A stretch of 64,000 nt of DNA from an uncultured Oscillospiraceae bacterium (GCA_900540595.1 UQGL01000003.1:62001-126000); one strand, 5' to 3'; counted from the stretch's first letter, positions 1 to 7,956 are shown. A program made the numbers and translations. Notes: generated by a model not told the origin, from the sequence alone.

Positions 1-1021
1 CGGCCGTGATGGCGTACAGCCCCTGCGCAGGGTGCGCCTGCCAGACCTGACCCAGCGTGCGCGCCAGACTTGCCGCCTCGGAGGCATCGCCCAGACGCTC
101 GCCGTAGGGCGGGTTGGTCAGCACGACCGCATTGTCGAGCGCACGGAAATCCCGGACATCCGCAACCTCAAAGCGGCAGCGGTCCCCCACACCGGCCAGC
201 TTGGCGTTGGCGTTGGCCAGCGCCACAGCGGCGGGGTCGATGTCATAGCCGATGCCCTCAAAGGCGGCATCCTTGCGGACCTCTGCAAGAGCCCTCTGGC
301 GCTGCTCTGCCCAGAGGTCAGCCGGCACAAAGTCGAAATGCTCGGCGGCAAAGCGGCGGCGCAGACCGGGGGCCAGATTCAGCGCCTTCTGCGCAGCCTC
401 GATGACCAGCGTGCCGGAGCCGCAGAACGGATCCTGCACGAGAGAGTCACGGCGCACCCGGCCCAGATCGGCGATGGCGGCGGCCAGCGTCTCCTTGATG
501 GGTGCCAGCGTGGCGTTTTTGCGGTAGCCGCGCTTGTGCAGACCGTCACCGGAGGTGTCGAGATAGATTTCCACCGTGTCCTTGCGCAGCGCAAAGCGGA
601 TCTTGTACAGCGCACCGTCCTCCGGCAGGGTGCCGACCTTATGGCCGTTCATCAGCCGCTTGACGATGGCTTTTTTTACGATGCTCTGGCAGGCAGGGAC
701 GCTGGACAGCTGGCTGGACAGGCTCGAGCCCTTGACCGGGAAGGCCGCGTTGGCGGGGAGCAGCTCCTCCCACGCGATAGCGTAGCAGCCGTCAAACAGT
801 TCATCAAAGGTAGTGGCCTTGTAGGTGGCCAGCAGCAGCAGTACGCGCTCGGCGGTGCGCAGGTTCAGGTTGGCGGCGGCGATCATATCCGCCCCGCCCT
901 GAAATGCCACACGGCCGTCCGTCACCTGAATATTCTGTGCGCCCAGACGCTTGACCTCAAAGTTCAGCGTGGATTCGGTACCGAAGAAGCAGGGCGCGAC
1001 CATCGTGTAAAGTGTAGACAT
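1..1021 (-). CDS. THUMP-domain class I SAM-dependent RNA methyltransferase (partial, C-terminus beyond window)
   Basis: The first 340 codons are visible; the gene runs off the left edge. Residues about 55-165 have the THUMP-type layout of RNA-binding methyltransferases. They are followed by a Rossmann methyltransferase domain with the SAM-binding stretch DPFCGSGT (about 197-204) and the catalytic NPPYGERLG (about 303-311) typical of N2-guanine or N6-adenine RNA methylation. The family is YpsC/RlmL-like, acting on 23S rRNA; the exact target base cannot be read from sequence. The ATG at 1021 is preceded by a GAAAGGA ribosome site. A palindromic repeat lies upstream. Confidence 0.9.
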   Translation of the reverse strand, partial: MSTLYTMVAPCFFGTESTLNFEVKRLGAQNIQVTDGRVAFQGGADMIAAANLNLRTAERVLLLLATYKATTFDELFDGCYAIAWEELLPANAAFPVKGSSLSSQLSSVPACQSIVKKAIVKRLMNGHKVGTLPEDGALYKIRFALRKDTVEIYLDTSGDGLHKRGYRKNATLAPIKETLAAAIADLGRVRRDSLVQDPFCGSGTLVIEAAQKALNLAPGLRRRFAAEHFDFVPADLWAEQRQRALAEVRKDAAFEGIGYDIDPAAVALANANAKLAGVGDRCRFEVADVRDFRALDNAVVLTNPPYGERLGDASEAASLARTLGQVWQAHPAQGLYAITA

Positions 1022-1054
1022 AGGTGTCCTTTCTTGTTGATATGCCGTGAATTG

Positions 1055-1084
1055 TGTAGGGGCGAGCAATGGCTATCCCCTACA
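1055..1084. repeat. TGTAGGGG-type palindromic intergenic repeat, copy 1
   Basis: TGTAGGGG at the left end and CCCCTACA at the right end form perfect outer arms around a 14-nt centre (CGAGCAATGGCTAT). It lies between the RNA methyltransferase and the S1 protein and belongs to a family seen again near 10733, 14034, 15736, 48234, 52661 and 55112. Confidence 0.8.
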
Positions 1085-1177
1085 TTTTTTGTATTGTAAA
1101 ATTGCAAAAAGACCCCAGCCCGGCGGCTGACAGCCGTCAGGATAGGGCCGTTCATTGTATGGCTTTCGCGGCCGGTA

Positions 1178-1660
1178 TCAGCCGCGGCGGCGGGAATATC
1201 CGCCGCGATGGTTCTCCGTCACGCGCTTGAGATCCGCGATCTTTTCCTCGCTGCGGGTCTTGTAGCGGGCCATCATGTCCTCAAAGCTCATATCGCCCTG
1301 AGGTGCAGCAGGCTTGGGCTGCCAGACGCGGGGCTTTTCCTCACGCTTGGGGCGCGGGGCCGGGCGGCGGTCATTGCCGCCAGCCGTACGCTCGCCGTGC
1401 TGCTGGCGCGGGCCGCGCTCCGGCGCGGGCTGGGTGCGCTTGATGGACAATGCGATCTTGCCGTCCGGTGCAATCGAGATCACCTTGACGGAAACCGTCT
1501 GCCCATCACTGAGCACCGTGGAAAGATCCTGCACAAACTCGTAGGAAACCTCGGAGATGTGGACAAGACCGGTCTTGCCCTCCGGCAGAGAAACGAACGC
1601 GCCGAACGGCTTGATACCAGTGACCTTGCCCTCGACAATATCCCCAACTTGTAATGCCAA
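1178..1660 (-). CDS. yabR: S1 RNA-binding domain protein (YabR/GSP13-like)
   Basis: A 160-residue protein with one S1 domain (about 3-75; GDIVEGKVTGIKPFGAFVSL is the canonical first strand pair) and a long basic Gly/Arg/Pro-rich tail ending in SRRRG, as in RNA-binding general stress protein 13/YabR. The start is a TTG at 1660 with AAGGGG nine bases upstream; no ATG fits. It is the last gene of the mazG-hup-rqcP-yabP-yabQ-divIC row, the same position yabR holds in Bacillus. It probably binds ribosomes or mRNA, which is known for the family and not proven here. Confidence 0.88.
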   Translation of the reverse strand: MALQVGDIVEGKVTGIKPFGAFVSLPEGKTGLVHISEVSYEFVQDLSTVLSDGQTVSVKVISIAPDGKIALSIKRTQPAPERGPRQQHGERTAGGNDRRPAPRPKREEKPRVWQPKPAAPQGDMSFEDMMARYKTRSEEKIADLKRVTENHRGGYSRRRG

Positions 1661-1730
1661 ACTATGATACCCCTTTAAATGTAATTTTTATGCCAGGGGG
1701 CTGCCGCAAAGCGTCCCCGCTGAAAACGAT

Positions 1731-2030
1731 TTATTTGCCGCTGATGTCCACAAAGACGCGCTCGTTGGGCTTGGCGTAGCCCTGCTCCCTAGCGTAGCGC
1801 TCGATAATAGCGCTTTCGCCCTGATCCAGCGTGCCGGACAGCTCGGCGTTTTCGGTAAGCTGTGTGCTCAGCTGGTTCTGCACAGACTGCAGCTCCTGCT
1901 GCTTGGATGCAATGGACACCTGATACTGCACGAGATTGACGAACAGCGAGCCGCAGACGATCAGAAACACCGGAACGGTGATCCACCACGGCAGGAATCC
2001 ACGCTGGGACTGTCCCCTGTTTTTGCTCAT
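1731..2030 (-). CDS. divIC: Septum formation initiator family protein DivIC/FtsB-like
   Basis: A 99-residue bitopic protein: short basic cytoplasmic head, one membrane helix (about 14-36), a heptad-rich coiled coil (about 37-72) and a C-terminal stretch ending AREQGYAKPNERVFVDISGK, typical of the DivIC/FtsL/FtsB septum family that assembles with FtsL and FtsQ/DivIB at the division site. The ATG at 2030 has a GAAAGGGGG site and removes an unrelated upstream reading frame. The neighbours (YabP, YabQ, S1 protein) match the Bacillus divIC locus. Confidence 0.92.
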   Translation of the reverse strand: MSKNRGQSQRGFLPWWITVPVFLIVCGSLFVNLVQYQVSIASKQQELQSVQNQLSTQLTENAELSGTLDQGESAIIERYAREQGYAKPNERVFVDISGK

Positions 2031-2076
2031 AGTGGGATGCCCCCTTTCCCAAAAATGCACGCACAACCACTTGTAG

Positions 2077-2556
2077 CTAATTATATAATATGGTCGAAGG
2101 TTTTTGCAACTGTTTTTCAGCGGATTTTTGCTTTTTTTCGGACTTTTTTGCCTTTTTGCGCTCTCTGCGGCGGCTGCGGGCGGCGGCCAGGCGCTTTTTG
2201 AGGGGCCGGACGGCGGTTTTTTCCACCGCATGCAGCGGTGCCAGCAGGCAGGCGGCGGCTGCCGCCGCACAGCGGTGTACGGCGGGCTGCACGGTCCAGT
2301 GCCAGCAAGCAGCCCCCAGCAGCAGCGCGGCGCTCATATACCAGCGGGCCAGACCGCCCGCACTGGCCCCGGCAGCGAAGCTGCAGACCAGCACCGCTGC
2401 TGCGGCAAAGGCCGCTATATCCCGGAAAAAGCAGCGCAGCGCGCCCTCCCCCAGTGCAAGGCGCACGGCATCCCGCACGCCCGCCAGCAGACAGCCCAGC
2501 CCAAGGCACCACAGCACATCCCCCAGCACCGCCCACGGGGCGGGTGACGGGGCCAT
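2077..2556 (-). CDS. yabQ: Spore cortex biosynthesis protein YabQ-like membrane protein
   Basis: A 159-residue protein with about four hydrophobic segments in the first 105 residues and a strongly basic Lys/Arg tail (RSRRRERKKAKKSEKKQK). This is the architecture of YabQ, needed for spore cortex formation in Bacillus and located in the forespore outer membrane. Sequence identity within the family is low, so the call rests partly on position: its ATG directly follows the YabP stop (TAG-ATG). Expected to be made in the mother cell together with YabP. Confidence 0.8.
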   Translation of the reverse strand: MAPSPAPWAVLGDVLWCLGLGCLLAGVRDAVRLALGEGALRCFFRDIAAFAAAAVLVCSFAAGASAGGLARWYMSAALLLGAACWHWTVQPAVHRCAAAAAACLLAPLHAVEKTAVRPLKKRLAAARSRRRERKKAKKSEKKQKSAEKQLQKPSTILYN

Positions 2557-2856
2557 CTAACGGAAGAGCCGCGCCAGCAGACCGCCGCCGGACTGCTGAT
2601 TTTCCGCATACTGCAGGTATTCGATCCTGCCGGAGATCTGCACCTGCCCGCTCTGGGTGGACAGCTCCCCGATCTGCAGCTCCTGCCCGCCGACGGTCAG
2701 ATTGCCGAGCGGCGTTTCCAGCACAGCGGCGCTTTCATCACAGCTGATAACACGGCTGACACCGGTCACGGCCAGATGGCGGCGGTCCCGCAGGGCAAGG
2801 CCGTGGCTTTGCTGCTGCGGCTGGCCGGCGCGCGGCTCCAGTTTTGTTTCCGGCAT
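2557..2856 (-). CDS. yabP: Sporulation protein YabP (YqfC/YabP family)
   Basis: A 99-residue protein of the YabP/YqfC family: HGLALRDRRHLAVTGVSRVISCDE followed by a beta-rich core with VLETPLGNLTVGGQEL and the late motif SGRIEYLQY, interrupted here only for length. The role in spore assembly is inferred from the family. The ATG at 2856 has a strong GGGAGGG site. A sigma-E-like -10 element (CATACAGT) sits about 32 bases upstream, which fits the mother-cell expression known for Bacillus yabPQ. It abuts yabQ without a gap. Confidence 0.88.
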   Translation of the reverse strand: MPETKLEPRAGQPQQQSHGLALRDRRHLAVTGVSRVISCDESAAVLETPLGNLTVGGQELQIGELSTQSGQVQISGRIEYLQYAENQQSGGGLLARLFR

Positions 2857-2887
2857 GGCGGTCCCTCCCCTGCTTGGTTACAGTGAT

Positions 2888-2916
2888 ACTGTATGCGGCA
2901 GGCACCGCGTTTAGAA
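2888..2916 (-). promoter_or_regulatory. Candidate sigma-E-type promoter for yabP-yabQ
   Basis: On the minus strand CATACAGT (2888-2895) matches the sigma-E -10 consensus CATACAnT exactly. A weak -35-like TTCTAAA (2910-2916) lies 14 bases upstream, the usual sigma-E spacing. The same bases form a small inverted repeat TACAGT-gat-ACTGTA (2879-2893). The -35 match is poor, so the call depends mainly on the -10 and on the known regulation of yabPQ. Confidence 0.45.
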
Positions 2917-2938
2917 CCCCGCGCCGGGCGGTGGGGCA

Positions 2939-3184
2939 TTATTCCTCGATGATCTCAAACATTTCCCGTGCGACATCCTTGCCCTTCTGCTCCACATCGG
3001 ACAGGACGCGGATCTTGACAGGGCGGTTGCCGAAGGTGACCTCAATGATGTCGCCGAGCTTTACGGTATAGCTGGCCTTGGCAGGCTTGCCGTTGACCAG
3101 CACACGGCCCGCGTCCGCAACCTCGTTAGCAAGGGTGCGGCGCTTGATGACACGGCTGACCTTCAGGTATTTATCCAGACGCAT
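2939..3184 (-). CDS. rqcP: S4-domain RNA-binding protein RqcP (YabO/Hsp15-like)
   Basis: An 81-residue protein that is almost entirely an S4 RNA-binding domain: MRLDKYLKVSRVIKRRTLAN at the start, then GRVLVNGKPAKASYTVKLGD. It matches RqcP, which works with RqcH on obstructed 50S subunits to add C-terminal alanine tails to stalled chains. The ATG at 3184 has GAAAGGAAA upstream. It follows the HU gene after a strong hairpin, so it is probably reached by read-through or a weak internal promoter. Confidence 0.92.
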   Translation of the reverse strand: MRLDKYLKVSRVIKRRTLANEVADAGRVLVNGKPAKASYTVKLGDIIEVTFGNRPVKIRVLSDVEQKGKDVAREMFEIIEE

Positions 3185-3204
3185 AGATGTTTTCCTTTCG
3201 ATAC

Positions 3205-3238
3205 AAAACCGCCCCGCCGCAGAAGCGCGGCGGGGCGG
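3205..3238 (-). terminator. Intrinsic terminator after the HU gene
   Basis: A 12-bp GC-only stem (CCGCCCCGCCGC, 3209-3220, paired with 3227-3238) with a six-base loop is followed on the minus strand by TTTTGT. It lies between hup and rqcP and would let HU be made in excess over the downstream genes. Confidence 0.8.
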
Positions 3239-3251
3239 AGCGGACCATTAC

Positions 3252-3524
3252 TTACTGAACGGAGTCCTTCAGGGCCTTGCCGGCCTTGAAAGCGGGCAGC
3301 TTGGAGGCCTCAATGGTGATCTCCTCACCGGTCTGGGGGTTGCGGCCCTTGCGTGCAGGGCGCTCACGGACCTCGAAGGTGCCGAAGCCGACCAGTGCGA
3401 CCTTGTCGCCCTCCTTCAGGGCGTTGGTGATGGCGTTCAGGGCGCTGTTGATAGCAGCCTCGGCGTCCTTCTTGGTCAGGTTAGCTTCATTCGCAACAGC
3501 GGCGATCAGTTCAACTTTCGTCAT
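3252..3524 (-). CDS. hup: HU family DNA-binding protein
   Basis: A 90-residue histone-like protein of the usual HU length: helical dimer half [20 protein letters not shown], then the signature [18 protein letters not shown] and a C-terminal helix. It bends and compacts DNA as a dimer. The ATG at 3524 with TTGGAGG seven bases upstream is preferred over an upstream in-frame extension. It sits between mazG and rqcP and is followed by a strong terminator hairpin. Confidence 0.97.
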   Translation of the reverse strand: MTKVELIAAVANEANLTKKDAEAAINSALNAITNALKEGDKVALVGFGTFEVRERPARKGRNPQTGEEITIEASKLPAFKAGKALKDSVQ

Positions 3525-3596
3525 GGTATTATACCTCCAAAGTGTTATATCAGCAAAAAGCAGCTGCGGAAAACTCCGTCCCGCTCGGCTCACTTC

Positions 3597-4280
3597 TTAG
3601 CTTTCTGGGTTGTCGGCGTGCGCCGCGGTAAACGCAGCGTTGCATTTCTGCAGGGCCTGCTCCGGGTCGATGCCTGCACTGCGTGCAAGCGCCGCAGCGG
3701 CAAACAGCAGCTGGCCCATCGCCTGCTCCGCCCGGGCCTTGTCCGGTGTGGTCTCAACTGCCGCAGCCGCAGCAGCGACCGTATCGGCTGCCGACTCTGT
3801 CTGCACGCCGTAGCGGGCAGCGCGCTTTTGCAGCTTGGCGGCGCGCATCAGGGCAGGCAGCGCCTTGGGGACGCTTTCGAGATCATCTGCGAGGGTCAGA
3901 CGGCCCTTTTCCTTATTCTTGAGCGAATCCCAATCTTTTATGCTCTCGTCCCCGCCAAAAATATGCGGGTGACGCTCTATGAGCTTGCGGCAGACACCAT
4001 CGCACACCTCGTCAAAGGTAAAGTGACCGGCCTCCCGCTCGATCTGCGCGTGAAAGACCACCTGCATCATCACATCGCCCAGCTCCTCACAGAGAAGCTC
4101 GGGGTCATTCAGGTCGATGGCATCCACTGCCTCGTAGGCTTCCTCAAGGAAGTTCATCCGGATCGAGGTGTGGGTCTGCACCTTATCCCATGGGCAGCCG
4201 CAGTCCGGATCCCGCAGGATCGCAATGATCGCTACCAGGTCGTCTGCCGTATACTGCTGTTTTTCGGGGTATGCGTTCAT
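3597..4280 (-). CDS. mazG: Nucleoside triphosphate pyrophosphohydrolase MazG
   Basis: A 227-residue MazG protein. The N-terminal half holds the all-alpha NTP-PPase core with GCPWDKVQTHTSIRMNFLEE and the metal-binding ELGDVMMQVVFHA; a second, more diverged helical repeat follows. It removes non-canonical NTPs by hydrolysis to NMP and pyrophosphate. Bacillus YabN carries an extra tetrapyrrole-methylase domain that is absent here. It is first in the hup-rqcP-yabPQ-divIC row, behind its own sigma-A-like promoter. The ATG at 4280 has GGAGAAGG close upstream. Confidence 0.93.
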   Translation of the reverse strand: MNAYPEKQQYTADDLVAIIAILRDPDCGCPWDKVQTHTSIRMNFLEEAYEAVDAIDLNDPELLCEELGDVMMQVVFHAQIEREAGHFTFDEVCDGVCRKLIERHPHIFGGDESIKDWDSLKNKEKGRLTLADDLESVPKALPALMRAAKLQKRAARYGVQTESAADTVAAAAAAVETTPDKARAEQAMGQLLFAAAALARSAGIDPEQALQKCNAAFTAAHADNPES

Positions 4281-4317
4281 AGACCTTCTCCGCGCTCACA
4301 GAAATGCAATACGCTAC

Positions 4318-4345
4318 ATTTTACACAAATCGGCGGATTTGTCAA
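4318..4345 (-). promoter_or_regulatory. Sigma-A-type promoter for mazG-hup cluster
   Basis: Minus strand -35 TTGACA (4340-4345, perfect), 16-bp spacer, -10 TAAAAT (4318-4323). The start point would lie about 30 bases before the mazG ATG. Confidence 0.7.
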
Positions 4346-4391
4346 GCGTTGGCCGTCCGCCCGGCTGCTTTTTTTCGCTGTAGTGTTATTT

Positions 4392-4856
4392 TTACAGCTG
4401 TGCGCCGCAGTGGTTGCAGAACAGCGCGTCGCCATCGACCTCGGCCTTGCAGACGGGGCAGATCTTGGTCTCGCCGCGCAGCTGGATGGGCTCTTCCTCG
4501 ATTTCCTCCTCCTGCTCCTGCTCGGGGGCATCCTCGGTGGCGTCGGCGGCCTCCTGTGCCTCGACCTCTGCGCGCTCGTCCTCGGTCATGCCGGCCTTGA
4601 TCTCCTCAATGGCCTTCTCGACCTCTGCCACGGCGTCGATATACTTTTCGACCAGTGCGGGGTTCTCCTCACCGGCCTTGTGCAGGCTGTAGACCAGAGC
4701 GCCCAGCTGGCGCTGTGCCTTGGACAGTCGTGCCTGCTGGTTCAGAAGATCCAGCTTGTTTTTGCCCTTGTCTGCCAGATCCTGCGCCGTCTTCTTAGCG
4801 GAATCCATCAACTGCAGGCCCTGCTCCTTCAGCATCTCAATATCCAGTTCAAACAT
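4392..4856 (-). CDS. Coiled-coil protein with acidic linker and C-terminal zinc ribbon
   Basis: A 154-residue protein of unknown function. Residues 1-90 are charged and helical (coiled-coil-like, rich in A/K/E/Q); residues about 95-130 are a very acidic Glu/Asp linker; the end is a zinc ribbon with two CxxC knuckles (CPVCKAE and CNHCGAQL). Zinc-ribbon tails of this kind occur on many short Firmicutes proteins without a fixed function. The ATG at 4856 has GAGGTG seven bases upstream; a TTG two codons earlier is also in frame. It is monocistronic, with a clear promoter. Confidence 0.8.
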   Translation of the reverse strand: MFELDIEMLKEQGLQLMDSAKKTAQDLADKGKNKLDLLNQQARLSKAQRQLGALVYSLHKAGEENPALVEKYIDAVAEVEKAIEEIKAGMTEDERAEVEAQEAADATEDAPEQEQEEEIEEEPIQLRGETKICPVCKAEVDGDALFCNHCGAQL

Positions 4857-4885
4857 AGTCAAACACCTCTTTCTTCTTGCCTGAA

Positions 4886-4903
4886 CACGGCATCTGTGCC
4901 GTG
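4886..4903 (-). other. 5'-UTR hairpin before the zinc-ribbon gene
   Basis: CACGGCA (4886-4892) and TGCCGTG (4897-4903) form a perfect 7-bp stem with a TCTG tetraloop between the predicted transcription start and the ribosome site. There is no T-run, so it is not a terminator; it may stabilise the leader. Confidence 0.4.
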
Positions 4904-4915
4904 CGATTTAGGTCT

Positions 4916-4944
4916 ATTATAGCCTATTGCGGCGCGGTTTGCAA
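4916..4944 (-). promoter_or_regulatory. Sigma-A-type promoter for the zinc-ribbon gene
   Basis: Minus strand -35 TTGCAA (4939-4944), 17-bp spacer, -10 TATAAT (4916-4921, perfect). Confidence 0.75.
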
Positions 4945-4979
4945 CGCGCAAATGTATATTTTCCGTGAATTGTGCGGCA

Positions 4980-5906
4980 TTATTTACCAATAAACTCCCG
5001 CAGCAGGCTGTTTTGGGGCACAAGCTCGGTGCCCAGCGCCGGAAATGCGTCAAACCTTGCGCGCAGGGCCTCCAGCTGGCGGGCCTGCACGGGGGTCAGC
5101 TCCGGGTCGGCAGGCATCGCGTCCAGCACGGTGCGCCACAGGCAGACCTCATAGGTGTGGGTCGTATCCAGCAGCAGGTTGGCGCGCGGCTTGTAGGGCT
5201 TGATGAACCGTTCCTCGCCCGCGCAGACATGGCCCCACAGCCCCAGCGTGAAGGCAGCCCCGTGCCCGCGGAACAGGTAATCCCGCACAATGCGCCGCGC
5301 CAGCCGGATGTCCCGGGTGGCCAGACAGCAGGCATCGCTGCTGTCGGCGTATTCCTCCCGCAGGCCCGCATACAGGCAGAGGGCGGCCCCGGCGGGCAGC
5401 TCCTCGGTCAGGGCCGGGTTCAGGGCGTGCAGACCCTCGATGATGACCACACCGCCGCGGGCATCAATGCGGCGGGTGCCGCTGGGCTGCTGAAGTGTAA
5501 AGTCAAACACCGGTGCCTCACAGATGCCGGTTTTGTACAGCTCCTTCAGGCAAAAATGCAGCCGCTCCAGATCCAGTGCCTCCAGACTCTCATAATCATC
5601 GCTGCCATCGGGATTTTTGGGGTATTTCCCCTCCCCGATATAAAAATCATCCAGACTGACGACCTGACTGCTGTGGCCGCGCGCGGCGATGGCCCCGGCG
5701 ATCTTATGGGCCGAGGTCGTCTTGCCCGCAGCGGACGGGCCGGTCAGCATGACGATGCGCTGGCCTGCCGCCAGCACCTCATCGGCGATGCTCTCGATCT
5801 GGTCGTGATAATGCTGCTCGCTCAGGGCCGCCAGCTCCTGCGGGCTGCGCGCGGCCAGCGCCACAAGGTCACGGCTGATGAAGCGTTTGCGATGTGTAAT
5901 GTGCAT
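4980..5906 (-). CDS. Uridine kinase-like P-loop nucleoside kinase
   Basis: A 308-residue protein with the Walker A motif GPSAAGKTTSAHKIA (about 55-69), a substrate-binding SLDDFYIGEGKYP and a Walker B-like VVIIEGLHALNP; the rest follows the phosphoribulokinase/uridine kinase fold. Clostridial relatives are usually about 550 residues with an N-terminal TGS-type domain; that part is missing here. The substrate is unknown and nucleoside phosphorylation is the family expectation. The ATG at 5906 has a perfect GGAGG six bases upstream and lies inside the end of hemZ (38-nt overlap), so the two are translationally coupled. Confidence 0.82.
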   Translation of the reverse strand: MHITHRKRFISRDLVALAARSPQELAALSEQHYHDQIESIADEVLAAGQRIVMLTGPSAAGKTTSAHKIAGAIAARGHSSQVVSLDDFYIGEGKYPKNPDGSDDYESLEALDLERLHFCLKELYKTGICEAPVFDFTLQQPSGTRRIDARGGVVIIEGLHALNPALTEELPAGAALCLYAGLREEYADSSDACCLATRDIRLARRIVRDYLFRGHGAAFTLGLWGHVCAGEERFIKPYKPRANLLLDTTHTYEVCLWRTVLDAMPADPELTPVQARQLEALRARFDAFPALGTELVPQNSLLREFIGK

Positions 5907-7329
5907 AGAAATCCTCCACGGCCTTTTTGCGGTCAAGCAGTTCCGCAAAGCGGTCGATGTACTCGGTGGGATATTTGAAGTTGAAAATGCGCTCGATCTT
6001 GCCGCGGCGCTGCCCCGGAATGACAAGCTTGGTGGAGCCGCCCGCACCGGCCGAAAGAATGGTGTGGACCTCCTCCATAATATAGATATTATACAGACAC
6101 TCAAAACCCGGCTTGGCCCAGCCGATATTTTCCAGATTCTGCAGCGTGCCCTTCTGGCGGTACATATAGTAGGGTCGATAGCCGGCCTCGGCCAGCATAC
6201 TACAGCTGTCGAGCATGGCGGCAACATCGGCATAGTCAGCAGTGCGATGCTCGACCACGATGTTGGACGCCCGCTTGAGGGTCAGCGTGTGGACCGTGAT
6301 GTTCTCCGGCGCAAGCGCGATGGCCTGACGCAGGCTGGCTGCAAAGCCTTCGACCGTGTCCCCCGGCAGGCCCGCGATCAGGTCCATATTGATGTTGGTG
6401 TGCCCTGCAGCGCGCGCGGCCGCAAAGCAGTCGATAATATCCTGTGCCGTGTGGCGGCGGCCGATGTTCTGCAAGACCGTGTCCGAAAAGGTCTGTGGGT
6501 TGATGGAAATACGCGTCGCGCCGTATTTTTTGATGATGCGCAGCTTTTCAGCATCGGTGCAGTCGGGGCGGCCGGCCTCAACGGTGTATTCGTCCAGTTT
6601 CGCTAAATCAAAGGTCTTGGCGATGTGGGACATCAGCTGTTCCAGCTGCGGCGCGTTCAGGCTGGTGGGCGTGCCGCCGCCGATATAGAAGGTGCGGATA
6701 TGCAGCCCGGCGCGGTCGGCGGTCCGGCGGATGGCGGTCAGCTCCTCACAAAGCTTATCGACATAGGGCTGCACAAGCGCGCGGGTGGCTTTATCCCCCA
6801 CCGTGCGGGAGACAAAGCTGCAGTAGCTGCACCGGGTCGGGCAGAACGGGATGCCCGCATAGACGCTGCAGTCCATCGGGTCGGCGGCGTCCAGAACCGG
6901 CTTTTGCAGGTCGGCAATGCCGAGCGCGAGGGCAAACTTTTCCGGCGCGCAGCCAAAGTGGTCAAGGAAGCGCGCGCGTATCTCGTCCTCACCCGCACCG
7001 GCTGCGCGCATGTCGTGAATGATGCGCACCGGCCGCACACCGGTCATCATGCCCCATGGCGGCTTGATGCCGGTTGCCCGGCAGAGCATACCGTACAGCA
7101 GCCGGCACAGGGCGTACTCCGCATCCTCGCCCTGCGGGCGCAGGGCGGTTTGCCACTGCAGCTTACCGTTGAGGCGCAGCAGGGCCAGATCGGTGCATTG
7201 GTGGCTCTGCGCCAGCACAAAATCACCCTCCTGCGGGAGATTTTCCGACTTCTCCGCACCGGGGAAAAACAGCCGTGCGGTATGCTCAGCTTCATAGCCC
7301 GCTGCGGGGCCGCGTAAAATGATCTGCAT
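5869..7329 (-). CDS. hemZ: Coproporphyrinogen III oxidase-like radical SAM protein HemZ
   Basis: A 486-residue radical SAM enzyme. The cluster motif is FCPTRCSYCSF (CxxxCxxC, mid-protein), followed by the glycine-rich GGGTPTSL and, further on, NPQTFSD and the HemN/HemZ-type segment VHTLTLKRAS. HemZ-type proteins are annotated as oxygen-independent coproporphyrinogen dehydrogenases, but many clostridial copies may do other chemistry; no other haem genes are in the window. The start at 7329 forms TGATG with the stop of the MBL gene; an ATG at 7338 is equally possible. The order recJ-relA-dtd-MBL-hemZ is conserved in Clostridia. Confidence 0.85.
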   Translation of the reverse strand: MQIILRGPAAGYEAEHTARLFFPGAEKSENLPQEGDFVLAQSHQCTDLALLRLNGKLQWQTALRPQGEDAEYALCRLLYGMLCRATGIKPPWGMMTGVRPVRIIHDMRAAGAGEDEIRARFLDHFGCAPEKFALALGIADLQKPVLDAADPMDCSVYAGIPFCPTRCSYCSFVSRTVGDKATRALVQPYVDKLCEELTAIRRTADRAGLHIRTFYIGGGTPTSLNAPQLEQLMSHIAKTFDLAKLDEYTVEAGRPDCTDAEKLRIIKKYGATRISINPQTFSDTVLQNIGRRHTAQDIIDCFAAARAAGHTNINMDLIAGLPGDTVEGFAASLRQAIALAPENITVHTLTLKRASNIVVEHRTADYADVAAMLDSCSMLAEAGYRPYYMYRQKGTLQNLENIGWAKPGFECLYNIYIMEEVHTILSAGAGGSTKLVIPGQRRGKIERIFNFKYPTEYIDRFAELLDRKKAVEDFYAHYTSQTLHQP

Positions 7330-7934
7330 CAAAACCATGCCTCATTCATATAGGGGTTGGAGCGGCGCTCCTGCCCAAGGGTGGTAAAATCCTCATGCCC
7401 GGGCAGGACTTTTGTTGCATCGGGCAGCGGCAGTTCTGCCAGCAGGGACAGGCTTTTTGCCATCTCCTGCATGCTGCCGCCGGGGAAATCCGTGCGCCCG
7501 CAGGAGCCGGCAAACAGCGTATCTCCGCTGAACAGCAGCCCGTAGCAGGACAGGCAGACGCCGCCCGGCGTGTGGCCGGGGGTGTGGTAGATCTTGAAGG
7601 TCAGCTCATCGATCGTAAGCTCGTCACCAGCCGGCCATGTGTCCGTGATGACATCGGGCGTCAGGGGCAGCAGCTGGCTGCCCTGCGCATCGGCAGGGTC
7701 CATATAGACCTTGCAGCCGGTTGCTTTTTTGAGGGCTGCCACCGCCCCCACATGGTCGTAGTGACCGTGGGTCAGCAGGATATGGCTCAGCGTTGCGCCC
7801 GCCTCCTCCAGCGCCTTCAGATAGACGCCCGGCTCGGCCGCGGCATCGATCAGGATGCCGTGCTTGGCGTTCGTGATAATTAAAAAGGTATTCGTGTACA
7901 GCGGCGGAACGCCGTGGATATGCTGGATGTTCAT
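7329..7934 (-). CDS. Metallo-beta-lactamase-fold hydrolase (glyoxalase II-like)
   Basis: A 201-residue single-domain MBL-fold protein with the full metal site: HGHYDHVG (about 56-63), the second His in HTPGHTPGG, and FSGDTLFAGSCGRTDFPGG carrying the bridging Asp, plus a late LPGHEDFTT. This pattern is that of YqgX/GloB-like hydrolases of thioesters such as hydroxyacyl-glutathione or bacillithiol conjugates; the real substrate is unknown. It lies between dtd and hemZ in the conserved relA neighbourhood and is coupled to hemZ. Confidence 0.88.
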   Translation of the reverse strand: MNIQHIHGVPPLYTNTFLIITNAKHGILIDAAAEPGVYLKALEEAGATLSHILLTHGHYDHVGAVAALKKATGCKVYMDPADAQGSQLLPLTPDVITDTWPAGDELTIDELTFKIYHTPGHTPGGVCLSCYGLLFSGDTLFAGSCGRTDFPGGSMQEMAKSLSLLAELPLPDATKVLPGHEDFTTLGQERRSNPYMNEAWF

Positions 7935-7956
7935 TGCGTCCTCCCTTGAATTTTGC

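Noticed and set aside
3078-4922. 614-aa open frame on the plus strand
   Set aside because: It is antisense to rqcP, hup, mazG and the zinc-ribbon gene, has a Leu/Gly-rich composition without any recognisable fold and no ribosome site. High GC produces many such frames here.
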